Assembly (NCBI GenBank): GCA_001584585.1
Contig: LSYV01000011.1
Location: 2,361,250 to 2,425,249 of the forward strand
Length of the DNA stretch: 64,000 nucleotides
Direction of reading: 5' to 3'
Origin: Gonium pectorale
Taxonomy: Eukaryota; Chlorophyta; Chlorophyceae; Chlamydomonadales; Volvocaceae
Shown here: positions 10,600-22,826 of the stretch, piece by piece
Layout of the letters: each line of letters begins with the position of its first letter
Numbering within the stretch: position 1 is the first letter of the stretch
Translations under genes and position numbers: made by a program
Notes under the pieces: model-generated
What the model was told of the DNA's origin: nothing
What the model saw: the letters and a program-made list of their open reading frames with translations, nothing else
Database searches by the model: none

Positions 10600-13500
10600 A
10601 TGGCCCACGACTACACGCTCAAGCCGCACCCGACCATCACTGCCCCCGAGGGCCCGCTGATGGTTTGCATCTTGGACGGATTTGGCGAGAATGAGTTCAA
10701 GGATGAGTACAACGCCGTCCACGTCGCCAACACGCCGACCATCGACGCGCTGCGGGCGGTGCCGCGGCGATTCCGCAGCATTAAGGCGCACGGAACGGCT
10801 GTGGGCCTGCCCAGCGATGCAGACATGGGCAACAGCGAGGTCGGCCACAACGCCCTCGGCTCGGGCCAGGTGGTCGACCAGGGCGCGCGGCTGGTAGACA
10901 TCGCGCTGGAGACCGGCAAGATGTTCGAGGGCGACGGCTGGAAGCTGATCAGCCAGGCGTTCGCCGACAACACCGTCCACTTCATCGGCCTGCTGTCCGA
11001 TGGCGGTGTCCACTCGCGGGCTGACCAGCTGGTCGGCTGCCTCCGCGGCGCGGCAGCGCGCGGCGCCAAGCGCCTCCGCTGCCACATCCTCACCGACGGC
11101 CGTGACGTGCCCGACGGCAGCTCAATTCGGTTCGTGGAGGAGCTGGAGGCGGAGCTGGCCGCGCTGCGGGAGAAGGGCTGCGACGCGCTGATCGCCTCCG
11201 GCGGCGGCCGCATGCAGGTCACCATGGACCGCTACGAGGTGCGTTGCCTCGCGCGCGCGCGTCGGGGAATATGGGTTGGAGCGGCGGGGCGGCACTGGCG
11301 GGTGGGCATCACGGTATATGCAGGCGGCGCCTACAGGGGTCGGGGAGCGGATGGACGCTGGGGTGTGCGTTATGATACATGAAGCGGCACAGGGACGGCT
11401 TTGGCGCTTGGGCCACGCCGCCTTCGCTCCCGCCGCGCTAGTTGACTGGTTTGCTGCGGTTTCGCGCGACTGCTGTTGGCCCGCTGTTGGCCCAAAATGC
11501 GGCGACGGCCATCGGCAGCGGGGAGGCTTGCGGCGGGGGGCCAGTAGGCTGCGATTGGACACCTCGCAATGCTGACCCAGCTCTTGACACCTCTTGGGCC
11601 AGGCCAAGACTCGTGAACCAATTCTGGATGCTTCTCGAACCTCCGCCGCCTCCCCGCAGGCCGACTGGGCGATGGTGAAGCGCGGCTGGGACGCGCACGT
11701 GCTGGGCAAGGCGGAGCACACCTTCCGGGACGCCAAGACGGCCGTCGTCACGCTGCGGGTGGGTGCGGGTAGCTCGGTGGAGGCGCGCAGGCCGGTACCG
11801 TTTCCTAGCGGTCTGGTCCACCCAGGAAGGGCGGGCTGCAAGCGGCGGAGTCAGGGGACATGGGCACTTCCGAGCATATAGCTTGTGCAGGCAGCGGTCC
11901 TTCGAAGGGTCATGAAGAAGGGCGGGATGTACTGATGGGCTGATGGACTTGGCTTTCGGAATGGGCAAGGGCACGAACCTGCCCGGGCGCTGTGTCAACT
12001 GTCACAGCAAAGGCATAATAGGTGCAGCAAGACGACTGCCCGGATCTAGGGCAGAGTAAAGGGTGGCTGGCAAGGCGGGATGCTGCATTGGCCCTGCCTC
12101 CCCGCTTCCCACAGGCTCGACTCGGAGGGGTTCCCTTGCCTGGGAGTTGTCCTGAAATCGGGCCCGTGCTCACTATCTCGCACTCCCGCCCTGGTCTGGC
12201 CCCTACAACTTCCTTGCACTACTTGCGCTGAGAGCCCGCAGTCTCCCTGACCTTTCACCTACCCGCACATGCGCTCCCCTTGTCCCCTTCTGCCCCCTCC
12301 CACCCCCGACCCTCCCTCCCACCTCAGGGCCCCGAGGACGCGCAGGTGTCGGACCAGTACCTGGCCCCCTTCGTGATCGTGGACGAGGCGGGCGCCCCCG
12401 TGGGCACCGTGCAGGACGGGGACGCGGTGGTGCTGTTCAACTTCCGCGCGGACCGCATGGTGGAGATCAGCAAGGCGTTCGAGTACCCCGACTTTGCTGT
12501 CTTCGACCGTGAGCGCGTGCCGCAGGTCGGTGGCGATTGGGCGCTCAAGGGGTGCTGGGCGGGGCAGGGTTGCGGGAGAGCCGGGGAAGACGCGCGAGCC
12601 GCAGAGGTCGGCTGGCGGCTCGGCGCTGTCGGACAGCCATGGCGTGTTTGGGTTGGCGGGGGTTGGAGTGAGGGGAAGGGCATTGAGGCGTGTGTTTCTT
12701 GTGAAGGGCATGGCTCAGGCTGAACTTGAACGCCAGTCGCTTGGTGAGGTATCCTCCCAGGCCACTCCCGTACTCGCTTTCGGAGAAGGCTCTCGACACC
12801 CGCTCCCTCCGTCCCGCTCCGCCCCGCAGAACCTGCGCTTCGTGGGCATGATGCAGTACGACGGCGACCTCAAGCTGCCCGCCAACTTCCTGGTGCCTCC
12901 CCCGGAGATCCTGCACGTGAGCGGCGAGTACCTGGTCAAGAACGGCCTGGCCACCTTCGCCTGCAGCGAGACGCAGAAGTTCGGGCACGTGACCTTCTTC
13001 TGGAACGGCAACCGCTCGGGATACCTCGACTCCAAGCTGGAGCAGTACCTCGAGGTCCGTATCTGGACAGGAGGAACGTGGGTCGTGGTTGCTGTACACC
13101 ACATGCCATGTGCCACACCGGAGTAGGATCGATGACCCCGTCTTGCTTGTGCTTGCTGGCCTCTCACCCCGCCCTCCGCTCCGCGCCCCGCCCCGCCCTG
13201 CCCCTCCAGATCCCGTCGGACAAGATCGAGTTCAACAAGGCGCCCGACATGAAGGCGCGCGAGATCACGGCCGCCAGCAAGGAGGCGATCCTCAGCGGCA
13301 AGTACAAGGTGGTGCGCGTCAACTTCGCCAACCCCGACATGGTCGGGCACACCGGTAAGCATCATCGTGCACACGGCCGCTGGCGGGGGCGCCGGCTGGC
13401 TTAAGGTTCGGGACAAGCCGTCGCTGGTCGCGTCGGCGGCTGGCAGTGGCTGCATAGCAGGAGGGCGGCGGCGGGGGCGGGGGCACATTCCATGGGCTGC

Positions 13501-14019
13501 ACGCACCTAGCATCTGCGGTCCTGGTCTCCGCATCCCCCACCCGGTCTCACGCTGCCGCGAATAGTCCTCGAGCCCACCCCGCTGCACCCCCGCCCCTTG
13601 AAGCCCGTTCCGAACCGCTTCCCTTCTTCGTTATTTCCCTCCCCGCTCCAGGCGACCTGGCCGCCACCGTCCGTGCCTGCGAGGTGGTTGACGCGTGCGT
13701 CAAGGAGCTGCTGGAGGCGGTGGACTCGGTCAACGGCCGCTGGATCGTGACGGCCGACCACGGCAACGCCGACGACATGGTGCAGCGCGATAAGAAGGGC
13801 AAGCCGCTGGTGGGCGAGGACGGCAAGCCGCTGCCGCTGACGAGCCACACGCTGGCGCCCGTGCCCATCTTCGTGGGCGGCAAGGGGCTGCCCGAGGGCG
13901 TGGTGTTCCGCGACGACCTGCCCGACGCGGGGCTGGCCAACGTGGCGGCCACCACCTTCAACCTGCTGGGCTACCAGGGACCGGAGATCTACAAGGACAG
14001 CCTGCTGACCGTCGTATAA
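10600..14019 (+). CDS. PGM1: 2,3-bisphosphoglycerate-independent phosphoglycerate mutase
   Basis: Interconverts 3- and 2-phosphoglycerate in glycolysis, with two divalent metal ions and a phosphoserine intermediate. Exons: 10600-11238, 11660-11758, 12328-12525, 12830-13054, 13210-13354 and 13652-14019; 557 residues, the usual length for plant-type iPGAM. Alkaline-phosphatase-superfamily motifs are intact: LDGFGEN with metal-binding Asp26, DADMGNSEVGHNALG with nucleophile Ser79, HILTDGRDVPDG, FNFRADRM, KFGHVTFFWNGNRSG, NFANPDMVGHTGD and TADHGNADDM. No transit peptide precedes MAHDYTLKP, so a cytosolic location is likely; in Chlamydomonas lower glycolysis is cytosolic. All junctions are GT-AG and keep frame. 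The start was chosen because the frame upstream lacks coding bias and the family begins close to this Met. Confidence 0.97.
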
Positions 14020-15367
14020 GAGCAGCAGCCCGCGAGGCTGCTAGGTGGCGAGGCTGCATGCGTCCGGCGAGGGCCGGCGGATCGTGGTGGCGGTCGGCCT
14101 GCGATACGGGTGGTTGGGCGGCTGCCCTGCGGGCGGCCGGGCGCGGGAGGCCGAGGAAGGGCGGTCTGTCGGCGCACGGCGCCACCTCTCTTGCTCCCTC
14201 ATGTCTCCACGTGGCGCAAAAGAGCGGCGCAAACTGGGCGAGAAAGGGGGAGGAGGGCGATGTGCCCTGTGCAGAGGTGAGTACTGTAGGTGGTAGCGTA
14301 GAGAGCGTTACTGAGGGGCAGGGGGCAGGCGCTGCGGCCCGGCTCCGATACATACGGAGGTCGCGACGAGGTGCCACCGCGCAGCCTGCATAAGCGCTGG
14401 TGACCTGTTTATGTGGTGTTCGGACTAGAATCGAGTGGAGCGAGGATGCCGAGGATGACTGCGTGGCTTGGAGCATTCGCAGGCGCGCAAACTCCACCGT
14501 ATGGTGGGTACTGTCTTCCTGGAAGGCAGGTGTAGACAAGGGGCGCTACGTGAACATATGGGCGGCGCTGCGCGCGTGCGCGTTTCGCATGCTGACCCTT
14601 GTCACTTGATCAGAGTTTACCGCAAGCAAAGACTGCGCTTACGGAAAAGAGGCCGGCGGTGGAGGGGGGTACTGCACGTGCATGGCGGCCATTGTAAGTG
14701 TATGTGCTAGCGGCGTGGCGGGAAGCGTGCGGGATCGCCAGCCAGGTTCGGTTGGAGCCCGCCGACCGAGCGGTTGCCCCTGCTCGCATGACATGCGTGT
14801 TTCATTGCTCGTGCCGTATGTTCATCTGATGGCCCTTGCGGCCTTCGTGCTCGTTGCTGTGCTGGACAAGCTAGGTGTATCAGCCTGGTGGGCTTGAGAA
14901 GAAAAACAGAAGGTTAATGATCATTCTGCAAAACATGTCTTCCCTGCTCCTCGCCTTCATTCGTGCACTTTTCGTGCCGACCCCAGGGTCGGCTTGGCCT
15001 CTTGAAGAGTCCTTGCAGAGTCCCTTGGCTGTCGGTTCTGGATACCAGCAAAAAGGGGGAAATGATGAGCTGATAACGCCTGTGACAGCCGCGCAAGGCC
15101 AGCCAGGTCCACAGCGTCTGGGGTACAGCTCGACGGGCGAAATGGAATATAGGCTTATTTTCTTCGCAGCAATCTCATATATCGTAATTTATCTTAACTG
15201 TGCAGGCTTGAATTTGTTGGGCTCAGAGCCAGAGGCCCAGAGCCAACTTGACGGGTCCATCGGCTCCGCCATCGAAGCCTCCATACCTTGCCGAAATACA
15301 AATCGCTTGTCTGCCGAATCTCGTCCGATCGGCGCTATAAAGTGTCGTGAGCAACCCGGTCGACCCC
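14020..15367. other. Intergenic region downstream of iPGAM
   Basis: 1.35 kb with no gene I can support. It contains the iPGAM 3' UTR (TGTAA at 14693-14697). From about 14900 to 15340 lies a distinctly AT-richer segment before the next gene. An open frame at 14875-15426 runs through it, but has no family resemblance and atypical codon use. Confidence 0.5.
14693..14697 (+). terminator. Candidate TGTAA poly(A) signal of iPGAM
   Basis: TGTAA is the usual chlamydomonad polyadenylation signal. This copy is about 670 nt past the iPGAM stop; I did not exhaustively exclude others. Confidence 0.4.
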
Positions 15368-17137
15368 ATGTGGCTGCTCTTGGCGGGTGCGGCGTTCGGG
15401 GCAAGCAGCGCCTGGTCATGGGTTGACAACAAACGCCATCAACGACGACACCGCTCAGTTCCGCAAGGCGACGGCTCGGCTTCGCCCCAGCCCCCGGCCG
15501 ACGACGGCACCCAGCCCTGCACAAGCGGCGCGGAGGAAGACCCGGGGTCCACCGGCACTCTTCGACGCTTGTCGCCGATGGCGGTGGCTGCTGCGGCGCT
15601 GACGGCGGTTGCGGTTGCGTGCGGAGCCGCTGTGCTGGTCCGGCGACACGGCGGCGGGGGGGCGCACAGGTGACTGCCGCCACGGCATGGGTGCGGCCCC
15701 TCAGGGGCCGCTCCCGCCTTGCAAAGTTGCATGTGTGGCGCATGGGCGACGGTGGAAAGATAGCCGTGCAAGCTCGCTTGGACGACGCTGCCGCCTGACA
15801 GCAGCTTTGCGCCGCTGCTGCATTGCAGAGGTGGAGGGGGCAGAGAGCAGCCGGGTAGTCTGGGTAGCCTGGTCTGGTTGCAGTATGGCGTATGCGGTGT
15901 CGTGCCCCGTTCCGGTGTCCCATGCCGCACACTTGCTTGTGCCGTATGCGCATGGCCGGGCCATGAGCTGAGGGCCCTGCCGAGTTGGTACCGTTTCTAC
16001 AGGCATCCAAGTTACGTCCTCAGCCCCCCGTTGGCCAAAGCCATGCAATGCATGCCGCACTCGTACACTGCAGGTCGGGACGCGGCGGCGGGCCGCCCCG
16101 GATTCCGCTCCGGGAGCTGGTGCGGTTCCGCGAGCAGCAGTGGTTCCTGGAGGAGCTCGAGGTGCGGTCCGGCAGCCACCACCATGGCTGCAGCGTGCGT
16201 GCGCGCCGCCTCTGGGAACGGTAGCAAGCTCGTAAGACAACCCTGGTCTCACGCGCTGCCGTTTGTTCACGTCTGCTTACGGTAGTGTGTGCGTGAGGCG
16301 TGATGGTCCCGTACAAGGGCCGTGCCAGGCAAGGGCATTCCAGCAACAAGCGAACGCGGCAAGCCATCAGCCGCAGTGCTGAACATGCCTCACGTTGGGT
16401 TTCAGCTGTACGGCTCGGCCGCAGCAGTACGGTACCTGGGGCCGCCGGGCAGGATGGCTGGGGTCAAATCGAACCCTTGACACCAGCTCTTGTCGTGGGC
16501 CTGGTTGGGAGTAATGCTCCGTGCGCATGATTCCCGCAGTCCCCCGCTGGCGCGCGTCTCCTCGGTGTGCGTTAGCAGCGCCGCCGTCCGCCGGACATCG
16601 TGCCCCTGCTACTGTCCGTCCCGCAGAACTCGCGGGAGGGGGACCCCAACGCCATGTTGCGGTTGGCCAAGATGTACCTGTACGGCCAGGGCTGCGAGCG
16701 CAGCGTCAACATAGCACAGGAATGGCTGCGTCGTGCAAGGTACGGCATACACGCTCTCGTAGACCAGACAGGGACGCGCACGGGCAAGAGCGCCAACGCC
16801 ACACGCCAGGCTTCCCAACCGATGCCGCTCGCCTCCCGCGTGCCAGCTACTTTCCGAACTCTGCCTACCGGTAGATACAGTCTGCACCAATGCTCGAGGT
16901 GTCGCTCCTAAACGTGTACCAGTAGCATACGACAGCGGCATCGCAAGAAGCACTGCAAGATGGTCGGTCTTGCCCCTGTGCCCTGCCCCGCCTCGGCATC
17001 TCAGGGCTGGCGGGGTATTCTGCACGCTGGATGAGCTGCTGACGGCGGAGGACCTGGACGCGTTTCGACGGGCCAACGAAAGCAGGCAGCACCCCAAGAA
17101 CGCGCGGGTGGCACAGCAGCAGTCGGGAAGAGGGTAA
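15368..17137 (+). CDS. Membrane-anchored Sel1/TPR-like repeat protein
   Basis: A small helical-repeat protein of unknown role. Four exons: 15368-15669, 16074-16161, 16627-16739 and 17005-17137; about 211 residues, all junctions in frame. The N-terminus MWLLLAGAAFGASSAW could be a signal or anchor. A low-complexity stretch follows, then a second hydrophobic segment (MAVAAAALTAVAVACGAA, about residues 72-92) followed by VRR. After RELVRFREQQWFLEELE, exon 3 encodes one Sel1-like unit, GDPNAMLRLAKMYLYGQGC...AQEWLRRAR, and exon 4 continues AGGVFCTLDELLTAEDLDAF and a short basic tail. That succession (repeat, then helix with DELLT) is reminiscent of plant Sel1/TPR-like proteins of unknown function. 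Start: the first ATG in the frame; a GTG seven codons earlier was ignored. Function is not inferable; the gene itself is well supported by splice phase. Confidence 0.72.
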
Positions 17138-17446
17138 AGCGCTGGGGCGGCTTGGGTTTGCGGCAGCTGTGTTAGTTCGGGGCCGTTAGAAGCTGGTCTG
17201 CGCGCGGATCGTGGGGACTGCTGACGTCAGAGCAGTCGGGGCTCCTCGCGGTGCATGATCTCAAAGGACGGGCGGTGGATGAGAGGTGCGGTGACCTCAA
17301 GCCAAACAACTGTGTCGCCATATGCGCCCTGCCTGACAATCATGACTACTGCGCGGCCACTGTGATTGCGACACCGTACTGCGGCCGTACTACGGCCCGC
17401 CTGCGACCCCGAGATTGCTGTCCTGTTGGTCCGATTTAGTGAGCGT

Positions 17447-17460
17447 TGTAATGCATGTAA
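17447..17460 (+). terminator. Paired TGTAA poly(A) signals after the Sel1-like gene
   Basis: Two TGTAA motifs (17447-17451 and 17456-17460) lie about 310 nt past the stop codon. Confidence 0.5.
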
Positions 17461-17569
17461 CCCAGACTTGTCAGGCCGCAGCTTGGGCATCGGATCTTCG
17501 GATGGTTGAGTGCCTGGGTAGTAAGCTGGGACTTGACTGGGACGGATGGCGCGTGCCTGCGCGTGTAAC

Positions 17570-17607
17570 GCTATGCCTTACACGCTATGCCTTACTATGC
17601 CTTACAA
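17570..17607 (+). repeat. TATGCCTTAC direct repeats
   Basis: Three copies of TATGCCTTAC occur within 38 bp, the last two nearly adjacent. On the minus strand each copy contains a GTAAG core; two of the three also read TGTAA and could serve as poly(A) signals for pherophorin, though they are about 1 kb past its stop. Confidence 0.55.
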
Positions 17608-18613
17608 TGAGCACCAGCACGTGACGAGCACTGGCCTACCAGGCCCCAGGGCCGGCGCACTGCCCGGAGGGCAAATGATGCTGTACCAATCACTGGGAGG
17701 TCCCCGCACAGTTTGGGGCGGGGCAACGGCGACCGGATGGATCGGAGGCGGGGATGGCACTGCGGCGAGGCAACTGTGTGCCAGGCAGTCGAGGTTCCGT
17801 GTTACAAGCTCGGCTGTACCACCGAGCCGGGCCTCCACTCTCCCCGTGTGCACACGAGCTGTAGCGCACACGCACCTGCATCATTCGTTTAAGTACAAGC
17901 CCGCTTCCCCAACGTGCGCATGTTCCGCCGCCTGCCGCTGCAAAGTGGACCCAAACGGGTTCTGCTAACCATTAAAATTATGGGGCACTAGTCCAGGCGC
18001 GACTGGACATGAGGCTAGGATTTTCACTATGACGCGGCTTTGGCCTCGCGCCACCTACTGCATCTATCAGCACCTACCACCATCACGACGCCCAACAGCA
18101 ACGGCCACCTCCTCGCTCTCTATCCCGTCCACGCGCACTAGCAGCCACGGCGGCGCCGCAAATAAGTTCACGGGCTTGGAGCTCTAACGCTGGTCAGCTG
18201 GATGGCTGAGCCCATACAGCGGCACCCCTTCCGCCCCTACCCGCCGCACAGCACCCATACGAGCACCAATAACCTCTAGACGCACGTCACAGCTAATGCG
18301 TAAACTGAACACATCACAAGCACGCGCAGCCGCCGCAAGTTTCACTATGTTCACCGCCAGATCCCCATGCATAAGCTCCTTTGAGGAAGCCTCGGCTGCA
18401 CGGAGGGTTCGCTCTCCACAGCCGCCGCGCCACAGCACATTGGCAGGCGTCGGCGTGTGGAGCAGCGTGCATATTGGCCGGCGCCAGCGTGCGTGGCGCC
18501 AGCACCCTCCTCCCTCCTGCGAGACCTGTACCCGCTGAAGTATCAACGCTGTCATTGTCACCCATGGTCACTTCACACCGCATCTATTCCCTAGAAGCAA
18601 GCTTCATCCGCGC

Positions 18614-21600
18614 CTATCGCCCGGCCGTCCGAAACTGACTCGTCCAGGTCGTCAAGCCAACTGGGCAGCACTCCAACTTCTCTGACGACAGCCCATACAG
18701 GACGTACTCGCAAGAGGCTTGCGACGAGAACTGTGATGCCGCGGGGCAAAGCTCCGTGGTAGTGTTGCCCTTAACCAGCACTTGGAGGTGCACTGGCTTG
18801 TCAGCCGGGAAGTCTGAGGGCCGGTAGTCAAGGTCAAGCACCTTGAGCCACTTGGTGCGGCTGGTGTACGGCTCAAACTGCCACGTGTAGTTGAAGCCGT
18901 TGAAGCTGATGTCCTTCACCTCAAGGTCCGCGTTAACCACGAAGCTGACGTACTTGATCGCCATGTCGGCGCAGTTGACGTCAAGCCCAAACTGCTTGTC
19001 GGGAGCGCCATCAAAATCAAGGGCTGCCGAGGGGTCAATCTTTGCCAAGTCGAAGTTAAAGATTGTCTCATTCCGAACCACGCCGCCCAGCTGGTAGCCC
19101 AAGCGGTACGGAGTGCCCGCAAGGTCATCGCGGCAACCGCAGTCAGCCGGCCTGCTGCCCGGCCGGGTGATGTCGTGCGGGCAGCAGGTGTGGTTGCCCT
19201 GGACGCCGTGCAGGACGTACTCGCAGATGAAGGCGCCACCAGCGCCCAAGATATGACCCGCTGGGCAAAGCTCACGAACATAGCCATCAACCACAATCTT
19301 GAAGTATGTTGGAAGGTTGGGGTCAAAGTCATTAATGAAGCGGTTGATTCCGTTAATGTTGAGCCAGTTGGAGTAGTCGGTGGCGAAAGTAAGGTTGAAG
19401 TCCATGCGGCGATCCTCCCAACGGACCTCCAGCACCTTCACGTTCTTGTCTGTGGGTGGCAGGTCAAACAGCAGGACAGGTGAACGGCCAGGTCGAAAAG
19501 GCAACGTAACAGGGTACTAGCTGCGCGCATCCGCCTGCCACATCCCTTGAGCCCTCCCATCCCGCAGTGACACAAACTCACAGATTTGAATCTGGGCATA
19601 GTCAAGTGTCATGTGGTCACAGTCCGCGGGCTCCTCCATATCGAAGTCAGTGCCGGTGACGTTGACCACAGCAACCGCAAACTCGTACTCTGACTTGACA
19701 TCCGTGAGGCTAGTGTCAATGTACTGCACGCGGTACGGCGCCTTCTCCACGTCATCAACGCAGCACTCGTCAGGTGGACCGCCGCGCTTGGTGGCGCCGT
19801 GAGGGCAGCAGTGCTGGTCGGAGCCCTTCCCGTGCAGGGTGAACTCGCATGCATTCGGTGAGTGCAGGTACTCGTTCGCAGGGCACAGCGAATCAACCTT
19901 GCCGCGCACTGTAATCACGAAATCGACAGCTTCGCCGTCCGAGAAATCGTTGATGGTTTTAAGCACGTTGATGTAAACCCATTTGGCGTCAGGCTTGACG
20001 CCCTGCTGCTCGTCCCAAGCATCCATGACGGTGCCGTTGAACTGCACACTCTTTACAATGAGATCATCATCTGCGACATGGGCACGAGCGGGGGGCGGCA
20101 GTGCGTAAGGGGACACGGCGGATCATGGAGAAATGGAGGCGACATGCATAGGATGCCGGCGTCAATGCCGCAGCCCAGGGGAACGGAGATGTGGCAAAAG
20201 AACATGGCTACCACATGAACTATATTGCCCGGCATTACCAGGGCCCCTGGTCTGGACTAATCCATAAAGCCTCCAATAGCCTCCAGCTTCTCAGACTCAC
20301 AGATTGCCACGCCGAAGTCACGGAGGGTCATTTCAGAGCAGTCGCCCGGCTCATCACCGTCCAAGTCGGGTGACGTAATAATCTTCTTGGCGACAAGCTG
20401 GAAAAGGTAAGCAGTGTCCGACCCGGTGCGCTTGAAGCCCTGGTACACCAGGTTATATGGCGACTTCGGCAGGTCGTCAATGCAGCAGAAGGACCAGCCA
20501 TCGGGAGGCGGGGGTGGAGGGGAGGGTGGAGGCGGGGAAGGCGGAGGCGGGGACGGCGGTGGCGACGGTGGCGGTGGGGAGGGAGGCGGCGGTAGCGGGG
20601 ACGGCGGTAGCGGGGACGGCGGGCGAGGCGACGCAGCAGTAGTAGGCTCCAGATTGCCACCAGACGGTGGAGGAGGCGAAGGGAAAAAGAGCTCATAATT
20701 CAATGCGGAGCGCTCCGCGCAGCATGTCTTGCTCTCATCGTACGAGATGACATCGCACGACCCGGGGTACCGGCCAAAGGGGCAAAGATTCCGCACGTAG
20801 TTATAACCTGCAGAGCAGAAAACGCAATCCAACGATAATCAGCGAGGACAGAATCGAACAAGAGGCTAGCCCCGATGCTAGCGAGAACAGAATCGACGCT
20901 AGCCTCACGCCCAAGAGGCCAGCCTCACGCCCGACGCTCTGCCAACCTAGTACGGCGCACTCCCAGTCGCACATCTGTCTCCGAAGCTCACCGTCGGTAT
21001 CTGTTCGGATTTCCAGCTGCATGGACCGCATGTTGCTGGGGTCCACCCGCATGCGGTAGATGGTGAGGCCCTGCGCCCCCACGTCGAAGTCCTTGGCTTG
21101 TCCATCAAGCGTCACGGCCACTACCTTGGCGTCCGATTCTGTGCACACGGGTCGGGCATGGTTACAACTCACCACTCCCCCAAGACACGTGTCGGGACGC
21201 AGCGGCCCCCTCACGGCAGTGGGCTGTCATTGACCAGCTCTGCCCCCCCCTCCTGCCCCTCATTGCACCCCCCTTCCCTAAACAGCGGTCTACTCACTTG
21301 TCCTGACGACCATGTGGTCCAGCCAGAGGCGGCAGCAGTCCGCCTTTGGGTATGGGCAGGTCGAGACGTCCAGTTGGAACGTGTAAATTGTCTGTGTGTC
21401 ATTAAAGCTGATGCCCTTGTGGTAAAGGCGGAAGGGAGAGAAATAACTGCTTTGGTAGCATGTCACGGGGAACTGGGCCACGAAGTTGCGCGCGTAGTAC
21501 GCTGATAGCCGCCGAAGGCCAAAGCTGCTAAGCCCGAAATCATCGGACGTGTCAAGCTGTGCCGAGCCTGCGCACAGGCGGGGCTCACGCTTCAATTTTC

Positions 21601-21695
21601 GCGCCAGCTGCGCTCCGCCCGCAGCTGCACCTACCGCATGCTATCCCAGCTAAGAGAAGAAGGACTATGGGCTGAAAGATATCGCGGCGCCCCAT
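18614..21695 (-). CDS. Pherophorin-family extracellular matrix glycoprotein with four modules
   Basis: A secreted cell-wall/extracellular-matrix protein. Exons on the minus strand: 21695-21635, 21567-21298, 21138-20992, 20807-20301, 20070-19582 and 19449-18614; 769 residues, every junction in frame. A signal peptide (MGRRDIFQPIVLLLLAGIACG, cleavage probably before SAQ) is on its own exon. Module 1 spans FPVTCYQSSYFSPFRLYHKG to CDVISYDESKTCCAE. A Ser-Pro spacer of about 65 residues follows (SPPPP units, a hydroxyproline-rich arabinogalactan-type rod), then three further pherophorin-like modules in tandem. Each shows the family pattern: CCxDD..K(S/A)PY, FDL or LDY strand, xLCP.......CEYxLxG and a CCP motif. 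Pairs of Cys are conserved across modules. Most pherophorins have two globular domains around one spacer, so three modules after the spacer is unusual. N-glycosylation sequons (e.g. NGT, NLT, NET) are present. Confidence 0.9.
20502..20694 (-). repeat. Ser-Pro-rich spacer coding repeat in pherophorin
   Basis: A GGC/GGA/GGT/AGG-rich tract on the plus strand encodes SPPP, SPLP and SPPPP units on the minus strand. These are the hydroxyproline-O-glycosylated spacer of the wall protein, and the tract is a likely site of length polymorphism. Confidence 0.9.
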
Positions 21696-22826
21696 GGCTG
21701 CCGCTCCTCCTTAAGCTAGACCGGCTGTCCTGTTTAAAGGGGTTGGCGAGCGCGGGCACAGAGACTCACGTCTAGCAGTTGTAATTAAGGTATGAATTGT
21801 GTAAGTGCTGGGGCTGATGGCGCCATGAACTATAGACCCCGACCAGCGCGACTGCACGAGACAGCCCGGGGTCGCAGGCAACCCCGACCCACGAGGAGGA
21901 CACCCTGGAAAGCAGCATTCTGTGCAGCATACATATGGCCCAGTGCTGGTCTGGCAGGCTCGCTGCGGGGGCTGGGCAACCTTCCAAATTGGGGCGAGCT
22001 GTAGCGGCGAGGACCCAGGCTCACCACAGAAATCACCAAGCCAGCAGGTGATGCTAAGTGTTCTAAGCTGAAGGCGGTGCTCCGTTATGCTAAGGGCGCG
22101 GTCCGGTAAGGTCGGTCAATTGTGCGAAAGCAATGTCGCGGGAGGGCTAATTACAGCGTGTATACTATACGTGTCAGTAGGCGTGGAGGCGCAAAAGCTC
22201 GCCCGCGACACACGCGGGCCGCTGTTGTCAGTCGGGGCCAGAGGATGCAGCGGAGCAGGCGTACGTAGCGCCGTACGCCCGATACGTAGCACCTGTTCGC
22301 CCACCTCCTTCCCCCACCGGTGCCTTCCTGCATTGCTACGGGGCCGCAAGGCCGCAGATATGGCCCGGCCGGCACTGATGCACGGGGACTCTCGGTCATG
22401 CTGACCCTGGCCAATTCTAGCAGCCAGTCACTCTCTGCAAGCTTCACTTTCAACAGTTGTGTCCACCTGCATGCTTCATTGTGTCGCTACCCCGATAACT
22501 TTCTCATGCTTGAACTGAGTCGAGCGGCCAGTTCCCCGTTCTTTTAAGTATCCTAGCGATGCTCTAAATTGCAGGGGCGGATCGTCTGGAGCTTCAAGTA
22601 TTCTTGCAGGGGCAGGGGCGGGGTCCGTGCACTGCAAGGCTGCTTCTACTTGCGGCCTCACTTCATTTTAAAGTATCCCCATACATTAGCTGCGTGAGCA
22701 TCATGCAGACAAGCTTGTGTCGGCGAGCATAAAGGACCACTTCTGCACACGGTCACCGAGTACTAGTTGTTGGCCCCCATCATTGTTAAAGCAGTACGCA
22801 CTTAGTTAGAACTCGATAACTGAAGA
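21696..22826. promoter_or_regulatory. Divergent intergenic region between pherophorin and lumenal PGM-like gene
   Basis: 1.13 kb separating two oppositely directed start codons. It contains short palindromic sequence near 22258-22275 (CGTACGTAGCGCCGTACG). A donor-like GTGAGT on the minus strand near 21769 could mark an untranslated pherophorin leader exon. No protein-coding gene is evident. Confidence 0.45.

Larger units (their letters stand above)
17138..18613. other. Convergent 3' region between Sel1-like gene and pherophorin
   Basis: 1.48 kb between two genes that point toward each other. It should hold both 3' UTRs. No exon with coding bias or family similarity was found on either strand. 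Confidence 0.5.

Noticed and set aside
14875..15426. 183-codon open frame with hydrophobic segments upstream of the Sel1-like gene
   Set aside because: AT-rich codon use unlike the neighbours, overlaps the real first exon in another frame, and has no recognisable domain.
20992..21138. A separate small gene between the two halves of the pherophorin locus
   Set aside because: The exon joins both neighbours in phase and completes the first pherophorin module, so it belongs to the same gene.
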